Shown here piece after piece: positions 25,596 through 35,703 of a stretch of DNA of 64,000 nt (its first letter is position 1; each line of letters starts with the position of its first letter). Made by a program: the position numbers and the translations under genes. The DNA lies in NCBI RefSeq assembly GCF_030818015.1, contig NZ_JAUSZX010000001.1:558001-622000 (forward strand), in the 5' to 3' direction. Source of the DNA: Arthrobacter globiformis (GTDB lineage: Bacteria; Actinomycetota; Actinomycetes; Actinomycetales; Micrococcaceae). Below the pieces are notes generated by a model that was given only the letters and a program-made list of their open reading frames with translations, had not been told where the DNA came from and ran no database searches.

Positions 25596-26144
25596 ATGAG
25601 CCAGGACAACCAGCACGCAGCCCCCGAAGAGGAAGTGGGAGGCTACGGCACGCCCACCGCGGAACAGGAAGCCGGCGGCCAGCAGTTTGCCCAGCCCCGG
25701 GAAGAGGAAGACTTCGACGCCGCGGGCCTGAACCAGAACAGCCCCGAGGGAGAGACCTTCCAGACCGGCACGCCGAACCTTAGCCACTTCGCCGAGGAGG
25801 ACCAGGACAGCTCCGGCGAACCCGGAGCAGGACGCTTCGGCGGGACGGACGATCAGCTGCACGCCGAGACCGAAAGCAGCGAGCCCGGCTTTGAGCCTGT
25901 CCCGGGTGAGTCGCCGTTGCCGCGCGACCCGGACGCCTCGCCGGGGGCCGGCGCCGAGGACGGGGACACGGCCGTGCCCTCGGCGGACGCCGAAATCGAC
26001 GAAGGCAACGCAGACGAATCCGGCGCCGGGCAGTTCTCCTCGGAACCCGGGCAAGAGGCCGCGGGCATTCCGGACGGCAGCGGGAACGACCTGCCGAAGG
26101 AAAAGTCACCCAACGACGACGACGAAACGTTCGACGCCGGATAG
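25596..26144 (+). CDS. Highly acidic, disordered hypothetical protein (182 aa)
   Basis: A clear AGCAGGAGG ribosome site precedes the ATG. The product is rich in Glu, Asp, Gly, Ser and Pro throughout, with no hydrophobic core or membrane segment, and ends DDDETFDAG. No known family is recognised. It lies 60 bp after the SDR gene and probably in its transcript. It resembles in composition the 148-aa protein at 20034-20480. Confidence 0.65.
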   Translation: MSQDNQHAAPEEEVGGYGTPTAEQEAGGQQFAQPREEEDFDAAGLNQNSPEGETFQTGTPNLSHFAEEDQDSSGEPGAGRFGGTDDQLHAETESSEPGFEPVPGESPLPRDPDASPGAGAEDGDTAVPSADAEIDEGNADESGAGQFSSEPGQEAAGIPDGSGNDLPKEKSPNDDDETFDAG

Positions 26145-26183
26145 CCATTGCGGCCCGAGCCGCATATTTGCACCAATGTGAAA

Positions 26184-26232
26184 CGGCAAGGCCGCGGCAC
26201 CCCTCTGAAACAGGGGCGCCGCGGCCTTGCCG
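26184..26232. terminator. Strong bidirectional terminator hairpin
   Basis: Long inverted repeat: CGGCAAGGCCGCGGC (26184-26198) pairs with its complement ending at 26232, with an inner CCCCT/AGGGG extension around a short CTGAAAC loop. It sits in the 123-bp gap between the convergent genes ending at 26144 and 26268. Confidence 0.8.
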
Positions 26233-26267
26233 ATTGGGCCAAAGTCCCGAAAGTGGTGCAGGAATTC

Positions 26268-27620
26268 CTAGCGCTTCTTGGGCTGCCTCTTCGCTGCGGC
26301 GTTGATGGCCGCCTTGGCGGCCGGCGGCAGGCCCTGCTGCTCGGTCTCGGGCTCGGCAGCCGTGCCGCGCGCCTTCGCAATGGCCCTCATGCCGTGGTAA
26401 ATCACCAGGGCTGCGGCAGACCCGAGCGCGATGCCCGTGAACTTCAGGTCCCCGACGGTCCAGGCGTAGTCGGCGATGCCGATGATGAGGGAGACCGCGG
26501 CCGTGGTCAGGTTGACCGGGTTCGAAAAGTTGACCTTGTTCTGGACCCAGATCTTCACACCGAGGATGCCAATCATGCCGTACAGCATGGTTGCCGCGCC
26601 CCCCAGCACGCCGGGCGGAACAGTGGCGATCAGCTCGCCGAACTTCGGCGAGAAGCTCAGCAGGATGGCGAAGACGCCGGCCACCCAGTAAGCAGCCGTG
26701 GAGTAGACCTTGGTGGCCGCCATGACGCCGATGTTTTCCGCATAGGTGGTGGTGCCTGAGCCGCCGCCGAAGCCGGCGAGCACCGTGGCGGCGCCGTCGG
26801 CCATCAGGGCACGGCCGGAGACCCCGTCCAGGTTCTGGCCGGTCATGGCGGACACGGACTTAACATGGCCGATGTTCTCCGCCACGAGGACCAGGACCAC
26901 AGGAACGAACAGGCCCACCACGCCGAGGTGGAACTCGGGGGTCTGGAAATGGGGAAGGCCCACCCACACGGCGGCGTCCATTTTGGAGTAGTCCACCTCG
27001 CCCCGGAGCATGGCCACAAGGTAGCCCACCACCACGCCCACCAGGATGCTGAGGCGGCCAAAGATCCCGCGGAACAGGACGCTCACCACGATGATGGTCA
27101 CCAGCGTGATAAGTGCTGTCACGGGGGCGGCGTCGAAGTTGTTCTTGGCGGCCGGAGCCAGGTTGAGCCCAATCAGGGCCACGATGGCGCCGGTGACAAT
27201 CGGCGGCATCAGCCGGTTGATCCAGCCGGCGCCGAACTTGTGCACGATCGCACCGATCACGGCGAGGCCGGCTCCGGCCAGCACCACGCCGCCCAGCGCC
27301 CCGGGCACGCCGAACTGCTGCTGGGACGCCGTGATGGGGGCGATGAACGCAAAGCTTGACCCGAGGTAGCTGGGAACGCGGCCCTGGGTGATCACGAGGA
27401 ACAGTAGCGTGCCGATGCCGGAGAAGAAGAGCGTGGTGGCCGGCGGCATTCCGGTGATGATCGGCACCAGGAAGGTGGCGCCGAACATGGCCACAACGTG
27501 CTGCATCCCCACGCCGATGGTCAGTGGCCACGCGAGCCGTTCGCCCGGAGCCACCACCTCGCCCGGACGCACTGCCTTGCCGTTGCCGTGCAGCTTCCAG
27601 TTGATTCCGAGCATGCTCAT
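26268..27620 (-). CDS. Uracil/xanthine permease (NCS2 family)
   Basis: A 450-residue inner-membrane nucleobase:cation symporter with about 14 membrane segments. Signatures are LAWPLTIGVGMQHVVAMFGA near the start, PSYLGSSFAFIAPI and GGSGTTTYAENIGVMAAT (the conserved substrate/Glu region of UraA-type carriers). The sequence is closer to the uracil than the purine branch by these motifs. The start is ATG 27620, or ATG 27614 two codons later. It is divergent from a RutE-like reductase gene, which hints at pyrimidine salvage or catabolism. The C-terminal tail is Lys/Arg-rich. Confidence 0.88.
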   Translation of the reverse strand: MSMLGINWKLHGNGKAVRPGEVVAPGERLAWPLTIGVGMQHVVAMFGATFLVPIITGMPPATTLFFSGIGTLLFLVITQGRVPSYLGSSFAFIAPITASQQQFGVPGALGGVVLAGAGLAVIGAIVHKFGAGWINRLMPPIVTGAIVALIGLNLAPAAKNNFDAAPVTALITLVTIIVVSVLFRGIFGRLSILVGVVVGYLVAMLRGEVDYSKMDAAVWVGLPHFQTPEFHLGVVGLFVPVVLVLVAENIGHVKSVSAMTGQNLDGVSGRALMADGAATVLAGFGGGSGTTTYAENIGVMAATKVYSTAAYWVAGVFAILLSFSPKFGELIATVPPGVLGGAATMLYGMIGILGVKIWVQNKVNFSNPVNLTTAAVSLIIGIADYAWTVGDLKFTGIALGSAAALVIYHGMRAIAKARGTAAEPETEQQGLPPAAKAAINAAAKRQPKKR

Positions 27621-27897
27621 TGGCGGGCCTTTCGGAGAGGGAGTTTGCCCGCTCGCCGGGCTGAATCTTCAGGAGCAAGAATACCCCGCCGGACGCGGGC
27701 ACGAGAGGGCTTCCGGCCTGCACTGTGTCCAGCAAGCGAGGGGCACCCGGTGTGTCAAACGTCACGCTGGCTAATTGGCCGTTCCGGGAAGAGCGTGCCG
27801 CTGAATCCGGTTGAAGCCAACGAAAGCAACTGAACCACCGCAAGTAACCGGACTGCCCAACGCCGCAAGCGGCGTCGGCCTAGTGAAAGGGGCGCGA

Positions 27898-28503
27898 ATG
27901 ACAATCGCCCATGAAGAAGCAGTGATCGATTCCGCCGCCGTGGACGCCATCTTCGCCGAAGCCCGCACCGCCAACGCCTTCACCGGTGAAGTCAGCGAGC
28001 AACAGGCCCGCGCCATCTACGAACTGACCAAGTTCGGCCCCACGGCCTTCAACTCCCAGCCGCTGCGCGTCACCTATGTGCGCTCGGAGGAGGCCCGCGC
28101 CAAGCTCGTGGCCACGCTGTCCTCGGGCAACCGGGCCAAGACGGCCTCCGCGCCCCTGGTGGCGATCCTCAGCTACGACACCGCCTGGCAGGAGCAGTGG
28201 GACAACTTCCTCCCCGGCTACAACGCCCCCAAGGCCATGTACGACGCCTCCCCGGATCTGGCCACCTCCACGGGCAACAACAACGCCCACCTGCAGGCCG
28301 GCTACTTCATCCTGGCCGTCCGCTCGCTCGGCTTCGCCGCCGGCCCGATGACCGGTGCGGACTTCCCTGCCATCGACGCCGAGTTCTTCCCGGCAGGTGA
28401 CCAGAAGAGCTTCCTGGTGGTGAACATCGGCCAGCCCGGCCCCGAGGCCTGGGGTGAAGCGAAGCCCAAGTTCGCTTACGAAGACGTCGTCCGCACGGTC
28501 TAA
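27898..28503 (+). CDS. Malonic semialdehyde reductase RutE-like nitroreductase-family protein
   Basis: A 201-residue nitroreductase-fold FMN protein. It shows TKFGPTAFNSQPLRVTYVRS (FMN phosphate region), LSYDTAWQEQWDNFLPG, NNNAHLQAGYFILAVRSLG and FLVVNIGQPGPEAWGEA, the pattern of the RutE/malonic semialdehyde reductase group. In the Rut pathway RutE reduces malonic semialdehyde to 3-hydroxypropionate after uracil breakdown. GAAAGGGGCGCG precedes the ATG at 27898. No other rut gene is present here, but the divergent neighbour is a uracil-type permease. Other small-aldehyde or quinone reduction cannot be excluded. Confidence 0.83.
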   Translation: MTIAHEEAVIDSAAVDAIFAEARTANAFTGEVSEQQARAIYELTKFGPTAFNSQPLRVTYVRSEEARAKLVATLSSGNRAKTASAPLVAILSYDTAWQEQWDNFLPGYNAPKAMYDASPDLATSTGNNNAHLQAGYFILAVRSLGFAAGPMTGADFPAIDAEFFPAGDQKSFLVVNIGQPGPEAWGEAKPKFAYEDVVRTV

Positions 28504-28541
28504 GCGTCCCGGGTACTGCACCGCCAAGTGCCGCGGACGCG

Positions 28542-28595
28542 GAATGCCTCCGGCAATATGGGGGACATTCCGGAGGCATTCGGGACAGTATTTTT
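28542..28595 (+). terminator. Terminator after the RutE-like gene
   Basis: Perfect 12-bp arms GAATGCCTCCGG (28542-28553) and CCGGAGGCATTC (28570-28581) with a 16-nt loop, followed 9 nt later by TTTTT (28591-28595). The region 28504-28790 holds only this and a second hairpin; no gene is seen. Confidence 0.65.
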
Positions 28596-28700
28596 GCAGT
28601 TCAGAACTGCAAGGCATGCATCCGGGCCAATTCCAATATTAGTCCTGTTTGGACTTCTTGGGCCGGTCCGTCCTGACGGAACATGCGCGCGGACAGCAGC

Positions 28701-28740
28701 AGGAAAGCGCCGGATGGCTCATGCCACCCGGCGCTTTCCT
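28701..28740. terminator. Hairpin downstream of phosphoglucomutase
   Basis: Perfect 13-bp arms AGGAAAGCGCCGG (28701-28713) and its complement (28728-28740), with an extra TGG/CCA pairing inside. It lies 50 bp after the pgm stop on the minus strand and likely terminates that gene; no U-tract is visible. Confidence 0.65.
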
Positions 28741-28790
28741 GGTTCCTGGCGGGCCGCGTGAATTCCCTGCGGGTAAATTCCCTGGCGGGC

Positions 28791-30452
<1,662 letters not shown>

Positions 30453-30855
30453 GGCACCAGCATGCCAGACGACGGCGAAGGGCAACACGGAGTGTCCGGA
30501 ATCCGGCCCCTGTGACGCAGAATGTCATCAATTCCTCCGGCTACTTGCATTTATCCGGATAAGAAACTGAGTAGTGCCGGAAAAGTACTTATATACCCGC
30601 CCCTGCGGGGGCTGTTACGTTCAAACGGCAGGAACGCCCCGGTGCCATGTACGACGCCGGGCGTCCGGACCAGCGGAAACGTCCCGGAAGCCTGTGGCTG
30701 AATTTCAGCCGTGCCATCCGCTGGCGGGAAATTCGGCCCGTTGGCACCGGCAATTTGTCCGGCTTTTCGGGCCGGGGCATTTACGGCCGGATGATTTGGT
30801 TCGGTTGAATTGGGCCGGTCAATTGGAAGACGAGCGAGCAATGCAGAGGTGAACA
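30453..30855. other. Intergenic region, no gene seen
   Basis: A 403-bp divergent region between pgm and the NERD gene. It has lower GC patches (30540-30600) and a GCCCC-TGC-GGGGGC mini hairpin near 30600-30612. I see no convincing coding frame: the open frames here lack ribosome sites and show no protein-like composition. It presumably holds the two divergent promoters; no clear -35/-10 pair was found. Confidence 0.5.
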
Positions 30856-31803
30856 ATGGGGGCTGGAGATGCAGCATTCGAACGGACGAGGCTCGCCTCT
30901 GAACGGATCGCGCGGCTGAAGCGTGACCTCGCCCCCATTCGCGGGGGCTCTGTTGACGGCGCTGGCCCTGCCGGTAGAGGCGGCGCGGACCATGGTGCCG
31001 GCACTGCTGGTACTGGTCTTGTTGGTGCGGAGCAAAGCAGCCATCTGGTGGCCGAAAGGCTTGCCCGGTTGGGGACAAACGGCTGGTTCCTCATGCACGA
31101 CGTCCATTGGCCCGGCCGCCCGCTGGCCCGGCTGGAGCACGTCCTGGTGGGACCAGGCGGTGTGCTGGTGGTCAACGCCAAGAACTGGTCCGGCCACGTC
31201 GATGTCGTTGATGGCGCCCTTCGGCAGAACGGTCATGACCGGTTCCCGGCGGTGGAGACGGCGCTGGCGCAGGCAGCCGCGGTGGCTGCGGTCCTGCCGC
31301 CGCCATGGCGGAGGCTGGTCCGCTCCCTGATCTGCCTCACGGCCCAGCCGGAACTGCGGGGCACCACGGGTTCGGGCATCGAGGTGCGGGGAATCGACTG
31401 CCTCGCGGCCGCCGTGACCGACCTGCCGGACGTGCTGGATGCCCCTTCGGCCCTGTTGCTCTATGCACAGCTTGGGCAACTCCTCACCCGTCCGCAGGTG
31501 CCGGAAGCCGGCGCCTTCCGCAACCCTGTGTACCGCCCGCACGCAGAGGGCCGAGCCACGGGCCGCCCGGGCACGGACGACCTGAAAACAGACGCCCCGG
31601 CCAGGTCCGGGGCAGCGCTCCGGCGCTCCGTGCAGAGGCACCCCGTCCACAGGCGTCCCGTTTCGCCGCATTACCTGTACGGCCGGGACCGGCGCCCGGG
31701 CACCGTGCTGCGCGTCGTGGGAAGGTCGCTCGTGGCGGGCATCGTTTCCGCGGCCTTGCTGGCGCCGCTCCTATGGCTGTTGTGGGAGTGGCTTCCCAAG
31801 TGA
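30856..31803 (+). CDS. NERD-domain protein with C-terminal membrane anchor
   Basis: A 315-residue protein. Residues about 65-190 form a nuclease-related (NERD) domain: VAERLARLGTNGWFLMHDVHWPGRP, HVLVGPGGVLVVNAKNWSG (the conserved acidic, AK and W positions) and LICLTAQPELRG. A charged, Pro/Arg-rich linker follows, and the protein ends in a single membrane segment (GIVSAALLAPLLWLLWEWLP). NERD domains are related to the endonuclease fold and are of unknown function. GAGGTG precedes the ATG. Some weight is given to a role in DNA processing at the membrane, without direct support. Confidence 0.8.
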   Translation: MGAGDAAFERTRLASERIARLKRDLAPIRGGSVDGAGPAGRGGADHGAGTAGTGLVGAEQSSHLVAERLARLGTNGWFLMHDVHWPGRPLARLEHVLVGPGGVLVVNAKNWSGHVDVVDGALRQNGHDRFPAVETALAQAAAVAAVLPPPWRRLVRSLICLTAQPELRGTTGSGIEVRGIDCLAAAVTDLPDVLDAPSALLLYAQLGQLLTRPQVPEAGAFRNPVYRPHAEGRATGRPGTDDLKTDAPARSGAALRRSVQRHPVHRRPVSPHYLYGRDRRPGTVLRVVGRSLVAGIVSAALLAPLLWLLWEWLPK

Positions 31804-31891
31804 GCCGGGCATCCCAAATGATCCGCCTTCCCGAGCCATTGTCGTGGTGGCGGCGGTAATGTTCTGTTGAGGACCACATGAGGGGATTTCC

Positions 31892-32425
31892 ATGACAGAG
31901 CAGCGTCCCGGATTCGGCGACGAGCCGACACCGGACACCCACCACCATTCGTCGCACGGTACCCAGGGCCCGGATATCCCGGCTCCGCCACTGTACGATC
32001 CGCCACTGTACACACCGCCCGGCCAGCAGTATGCCGGGCAGTACGGCGACGCCAGCCAGCAGCACAGCAAGCCGGCCGGCCCCTATGGCCAGCAGTACGG
32101 CTACCAGTATGGCCAGCAATACAGTCAGGCGTATGCCAGTCCGTACGGCCAGCCGTCGTACTACGGCGCGCCACCCCAGCCGAAGGGTCTGAGCATTGCC
32201 AGCCTGTGCTGCGGCATCGCCGTCTACCTGGGCTTCGGGTTCTTCATCCTGCCGCAGCTGGCCGCCGTGATCCTTGGCCACCTGGCGCTGCGGCGTGAAC
32301 CATCGGGGCGAGGCTTCGCCATTGCCGGCCTGGTGATGGGGTACCTTGGCCTGGTCCTGACCGTCCTCGCGATCGTGGGACTCACCATCCTGGCGAGCGT
32401 CGCCAGCACGTCCAGCACCATCTGA
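31892..32425 (+). CDS. DUF4190-domain membrane protein with Tyr/Gln-rich N-terminus
   Basis: The 177-residue protein has a 95-residue low-complexity N-terminus rich in Pro, Tyr, Gln and Gly (repeats like GQQYGYQYGQQY). Two membrane segments follow, flanking GHLALRREPSGRGFAIAGLVMG, the DUF4190 signature loop. Such proteins are common in actinobacteria and unknown in function; the loop between the helices is cytoplasmic. ATGAGGGGATTTCC precedes the ATG. It converges on the amidase gene, where a 12-bp sequence (CCTAGAACCCCA) is tandemly duplicated at 32442-32466. Confidence 0.8.
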   Translation: MTEQRPGFGDEPTPDTHHHSSHGTQGPDIPAPPLYDPPLYTPPGQQYAGQYGDASQQHSKPAGPYGQQYGYQYGQQYSQAYASPYGQPSYYGAPPQPKGLSIASLCCGIAVYLGFGFFILPQLAAVILGHLALRREPSGRGFAIAGLVMGYLGLVLTVLAIVGLTILASVASTSSTI

Positions 32426-32455
32426 CCGGCCAATACCCCTGCCTAGAACCCCAAC

Positions 32456-33904
32456 CTAGAACCCCAGCTGGGCTGCCACCTGCAGGAGCAGTGCCTCTGA
32501 GCCGGGCCGCCCAATCAGCTGGATGCCCATCGGCAGTCCCGCTCCGGGGCTGCCGCCGGTCCAGTGCACGGGAATGCTGATAGCCGGTAGGCCGCACACA
32601 TTGACCATGGACGACCATGGTGCGAACTCGCACTGCCTCCGGTAGTCGCCGTCGGCGTCGCCAGCCCATTCCGGGGACGGCCACCTGCCGTCCCCGTGGC
32701 CCGACCCCGTGAACCAGCCCACCGGACGCGGCGTCTGGGCCAGCGCCGGTGTCAGGACCAGGTCCCAGGCCGAATACTGTGCCAGCGTGTCGCGCTCAAA
32801 TTGCCGCAGGAACGCGAGGCATTCATTGAGCTTGGCGGCGCTCCGCTGCTGCGCGCGCCGCCGGAAGGTGCGCGTCAGCGGCGTCAGCAGGGCCTCGCGG
32901 TGCGGCGCGATCCGGGCCGCACCCACGCCTGCCGTCCAGGCGGTGGTGAACGCGTCGGGGTAACGGTTGTCGTAACGGATCTCAGTCTCGGCGACGTGGT
33001 GCCCGGCCGCGGTGAGCAGCCGGATGCCGGCGTCCAGGGCGTCCAGTGCCTCCGGATCCGGGGTGAACGGGAAGATCCCACCCCACGGGCTGTCCAGGCT
33101 GACGCCGATCCGCAGCGAAGCAGGCGGGCGGCCAATGGCGTCCAGGTAGCCCGCTCCGTCCGGTTTTCCCGGACCGTTGGGGGCCAGGACATCGAGCAGC
33201 AGTGCGGCGTCGGCCGCGGAGCGCGCCAGTGGTCCGGCCACCACCAGGCCGGCGGGATCCCCGCTGCTTTCACCCGCCGGGACCACGCCCCTGCCGGGCT
33301 TCAGGCCCAGCAGGCCGCACGCCGCCGCCGGGATCCGGATCGACCCGCCGCCGTCGGTCCCCGGCGCGAACGGCACCAGCCCCGCCGCCACGGCAGCGGC
33401 GCTGCCGCCGGAGGAACCGCCCGAGCTCCTGCTCAGGGCGTACGGATTGCGCGACGGCGGTGCGATGCGGTTTTCGCTGTAAGCCGTCAGCCCGAATTCA
33501 GGTACCTGTGTCTTGCCGAGGGAGATGGCACCGGCGCCCCTGAGCGCTGCGGCCAGGGCGCCGTCGGCCGGTGCGGGACGCCGGTCCAGTGCTGCGCTGC
33601 CGTGGGTGGTGACCACGCCGGCAACATCGGTGAGGTCCTTGAACGCTACCGGCATCCCGTGCAGCGGCGGCAGCGCCTGGTTCGGACGACGCCGGGCGAA
33701 CAGGACGTCTGCGGCGGCGGCCTCGGCCATCGCCCTCGGCCCGGTGACGGTGATGAAGGCGCCCAGCCGCGGGTTCGATTCCTCGATCCGCGCCAGGAAA
33801 TGGGCCGTGACTTCGCGGGCGGAGACCTCTCCGGAACGCAGCGCGGCCCTAAGCTGCAGGGCCGGCAGGCGGTGGATGTCAGCCAGGTGGTGTGGGGCGG
33901 ACAC
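32456..33904 (-). CDS. Amidase (amidase-signature family)
   Basis: Hydrolyses carboxamides; substrate unknown. The 482-residue protein has the Ser-cisSer-Lys triad: Lys in MPVAFKDLTDVAGVVTTHGS, and the Gly/Ser-rich signature RSSGGSSGGSAAAVAAGLVP followed by GTDGGGSIRIPAAACGLLGLKP. The C-terminal part reads CGLPAISIPVHWTGG and PMGIQLIGRPGSEALLL. The start is a GTG at 33904 with AAAGGAGCACA in front. It is not part of a GatCAB operon here, so it is a stand-alone amidase rather than the tRNA amidotransferase subunit. Confidence 0.9.
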   Translation of the reverse strand: MSAPHHLADIHRLPALQLRAALRSGEVSAREVTAHFLARIEESNPRLGAFITVTGPRAMAEAAAADVLFARRRPNQALPPLHGMPVAFKDLTDVAGVVTTHGSAALDRRPAPADGALAAALRGAGAISLGKTQVPEFGLTAYSENRIAPPSRNPYALSRSSGGSSGGSAAAVAAGLVPFAPGTDGGGSIRIPAAACGLLGLKPGRGVVPAGESSGDPAGLVVAGPLARSAADAALLLDVLAPNGPGKPDGAGYLDAIGRPPASLRIGVSLDSPWGGIFPFTPDPEALDALDAGIRLLTAAGHHVAETEIRYDNRYPDAFTTAWTAGVGAARIAPHREALLTPLTRTFRRRAQQRSAAKLNECLAFLRQFERDTLAQYSAWDLVLTPALAQTPRPVGWFTGSGHGDGRWPSPEWAGDADGDYRRQCEFAPWSSMVNVCGLPAISIPVHWTGGSPGAGLPMGIQLIGRPGSEALLLQVAAQLGF

Positions 33905-34026
33905 TGTGCTCCTTTGCGGCGGCTCGCGGGCTTCGGACCAGCGTAACCTGTGCTGGCCGAAGGGTGCGGGGTGCTGCGCTGGCGATACGCTGGAGCTGAG
34001 AGCTTGAGGCCAAGGAGAGGACTCCC

Positions 34027-34353
34027 ATGAGCGACTTCGATACCGTCACCGTGAAGGACGTCCCCGCGGACGCCACCATTTTGGACGTGCGGGAGGACTA
34101 CGAATGGTCCGCCGGGCACGCTGAAGGTGCCCTGCATATCCCCCTGGACCAGTTGCCCGGGCGCCTGAACGACCTCGACCCGGACGAGGACCTGTATGTC
34201 ATCTGCCGGACTGGCGGGCGCTCCTTCCGCGCCGCGCAATGGCTGGTAGGCCAGGGCTACTCCGCGGTGAACGTGGCCGGCGGCATGGACCAGTGGCTGG
34301 AATCCGGCAAACCGCTGGTGTCCGACAACGGCCTCAAGCCCGTGGTTCTGTAG
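34027..34353 (+). CDS. Rhodanese-like domain protein
   Basis: A 108-residue single-domain rhodanese. It contains ATILDVREDYEWSAGHAEGA, then the active-site loop VICRTGGRSFRAA with the catalytic Cys, and NVAGGMDQWLESG. It would carry a persulfide and act in sulfur transfer or thiol detoxification in the cytoplasm. AAGGAGAGG lies before the ATG. It is 70 bp upstream of pheA and may be co-transcribed with it. Confidence 0.92.
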   Translation: MSDFDTVTVKDVPADATILDVREDYEWSAGHAEGALHIPLDQLPGRLNDLDPDEDLYVICRTGGRSFRAAQWLVGQGYSAVNVAGGMDQWLESGKPLVSDNGLKPVVL

Positions 34354-34423
34354 CAGTTCCCACTTAGGCCGTTCCCCCGGCCAGCGTTCGCCCTGCCCTG
34401 CCCATCCCCGCAAAGGAATATCC

Positions 34424-35404
34424 ATGTCCTCCGCCCGCCGCACCTACACCTTCCTCGGCCCCGAGGGCACGTTCACGGAGGCGGCGCTCCTGCAGGTTCC
34501 GGATGCTGCAGAGTCCGTTCGCATCCCCTCCTCCAACGTCAATGCGGCGCTGGACAGGGTGCGGGACGGATCGGCCGACGCAGCGATGGTGCCTATCGAA
34601 AACTCGGTGGAAGGCGGCGTCACGGCCACCCTGGATGCCATTGCTACGGGACAGGAACTGAGGATCATCCGCGAGGCCCTCGTGCCCATCAGCTTCGTGC
34701 TGGTGGCGCGGCCCGGCGTCGAGCTTTCCCAGATCCGCCGGATCTCCACGCACGGGCACGCCTGGGCGCAGTGCCGCCTGTGGGTGGACGAGCATATTCC
34801 CGGCGCAGAATACATTCCCGGTTCGTCCACGGCAGCTGCTGCGATGGGCCTGCTGGAGGATGGCGCGCACTACGACGCCGCCATCTGCGCGCCGATAGTT
34901 GCCGCGGAGCAGCCGGGGCTGCAGGTGCTGGCCGAGAACATCGGTGACAATCCCGGGGCCGTGACCCGGTTCATCCTGGTCAGCCGTCCGGGCGTCCTGC
35001 CGGCCCGGACCGGCGCGGACAAGACAACGGTCGTGGTGCCCCTTCCCGAGGACCGGCCGGGCGCCCTGATGGAAATCCTGGACCAGTTCGCCACCCGCGG
35101 CGTGAATCTGAGCCGCATCGAGTCCCGGCCTACGGGGCAGTACCTGGGGCACTACTTCTTCAGCATCGACGCCGACGGCCACGTAGGCGATGCGCGGGTG
35201 GCCGACGCCCTCGCCGGCCTGCACCGCATCAGCCCCGCCACACGATTCCTTGGTTCTTACGGCCGTGCCGATGCGCAGGCTCCCGTGGTGCCGGAGCACA
35301 CGTCCGACGAGGCATTCCAGGCGGCGCATGCATGGGTCAAAGGGATACTCGCCGGCGACTCCCTGGGCTCGGAGTCACCGGTGGAAGCTTCGCCGTCAGC
35401 GTAG
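34424..35404 (+). CDS. pheA: Prephenate dehydratase
   Basis: Converts prephenate to phenylpyruvate in phenylalanine synthesis. The 326-residue protein is the stand-alone actinobacterial type. The catalytic domain reads YTFLGPEGTFTEAAL, AMVPIENSVEGGVTATLD and GDNPGAVTRFILVSRPG (the TRF catalytic motif). The ACT regulatory domain follows: EDRPGALMEILDQFATRGVN, LSRIESRPTG. The GALM and ESRP phenylalanine-binding motifs are present, so feedback inhibition is expected. CAAAGGAATATCC precedes the ATG. Confidence 0.95.
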   Translation: MSSARRTYTFLGPEGTFTEAALLQVPDAAESVRIPSSNVNAALDRVRDGSADAAMVPIENSVEGGVTATLDAIATGQELRIIREALVPISFVLVARPGVELSQIRRISTHGHAWAQCRLWVDEHIPGAEYIPGSSTAAAAMGLLEDGAHYDAAICAPIVAAEQPGLQVLAENIGDNPGAVTRFILVSRPGVLPARTGADKTTVVVPLPEDRPGALMEILDQFATRGVNLSRIESRPTGQYLGHYFFSIDADGHVGDARVADALAGLHRISPATRFLGSYGRADAQAPVVPEHTSDEAFQAAHAWVKGILAGDSLGSESPVEASPSA

Positions 35405-35496
35405 ATAAATGCCTCTCGGGGCACTTCCCTGCCCCTGTTGCTGTGCGTATGCTTGCATGATCAACAAAGGGATGGCCCCAACGAAGGGAGCGGGTC

Positions 35497-35703
35497 ATGT
35501 CGGACAAGAATGACAATGACGGCCAGGGAATGATCGTCAATCCCAAGCCCACAGCTGAGAACCAGGACTGGGACGGGGACGATGCCGACCGCGCGGACCG
35601 CCTGCGCTTCGAAGAGGAACAGGCCATGATCCGCGAACAGTCCGAAGCCCGGGCAGCCGCCAAGGCCGCTGCAGAGTCCGCCAAGCACGCACGATTAGCC
35701 TAG
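35497..35703 (+). CDS. Small hydrophilic protein of unknown function (68 aa)
   Basis: Has a strong GAAGGGAGCGG ribosome site. Sequence begins MSDKNDNDGQGMIVNPKP and ends in a charged Ala/Glu/Arg-rich helix (RFEEEQAMIREQSEARAAAKA). No family recognised. Its last 9 bp overlap the end of the convergent lipid kinase gene. Confidence 0.65.
   Translation: MSDKNDNDGQGMIVNPKPTAENQDWDGDDADRADRLRFEEEQAMIREQSEARAAAKAAAESAKHARLA

Noticed and set aside
30574..30852. 92-codon open frame between pgm and the NERD gene
   Set aside because: No ribosome site, no hydrophobic core or known motif, and the composition looks like translated noncoding DNA.
32442..32466. Tandem duplication CCTAGAACCCCA at the amidase 3' end
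   Set aside because: Only two copies of 12 bp; a small slippage product with no visible function.
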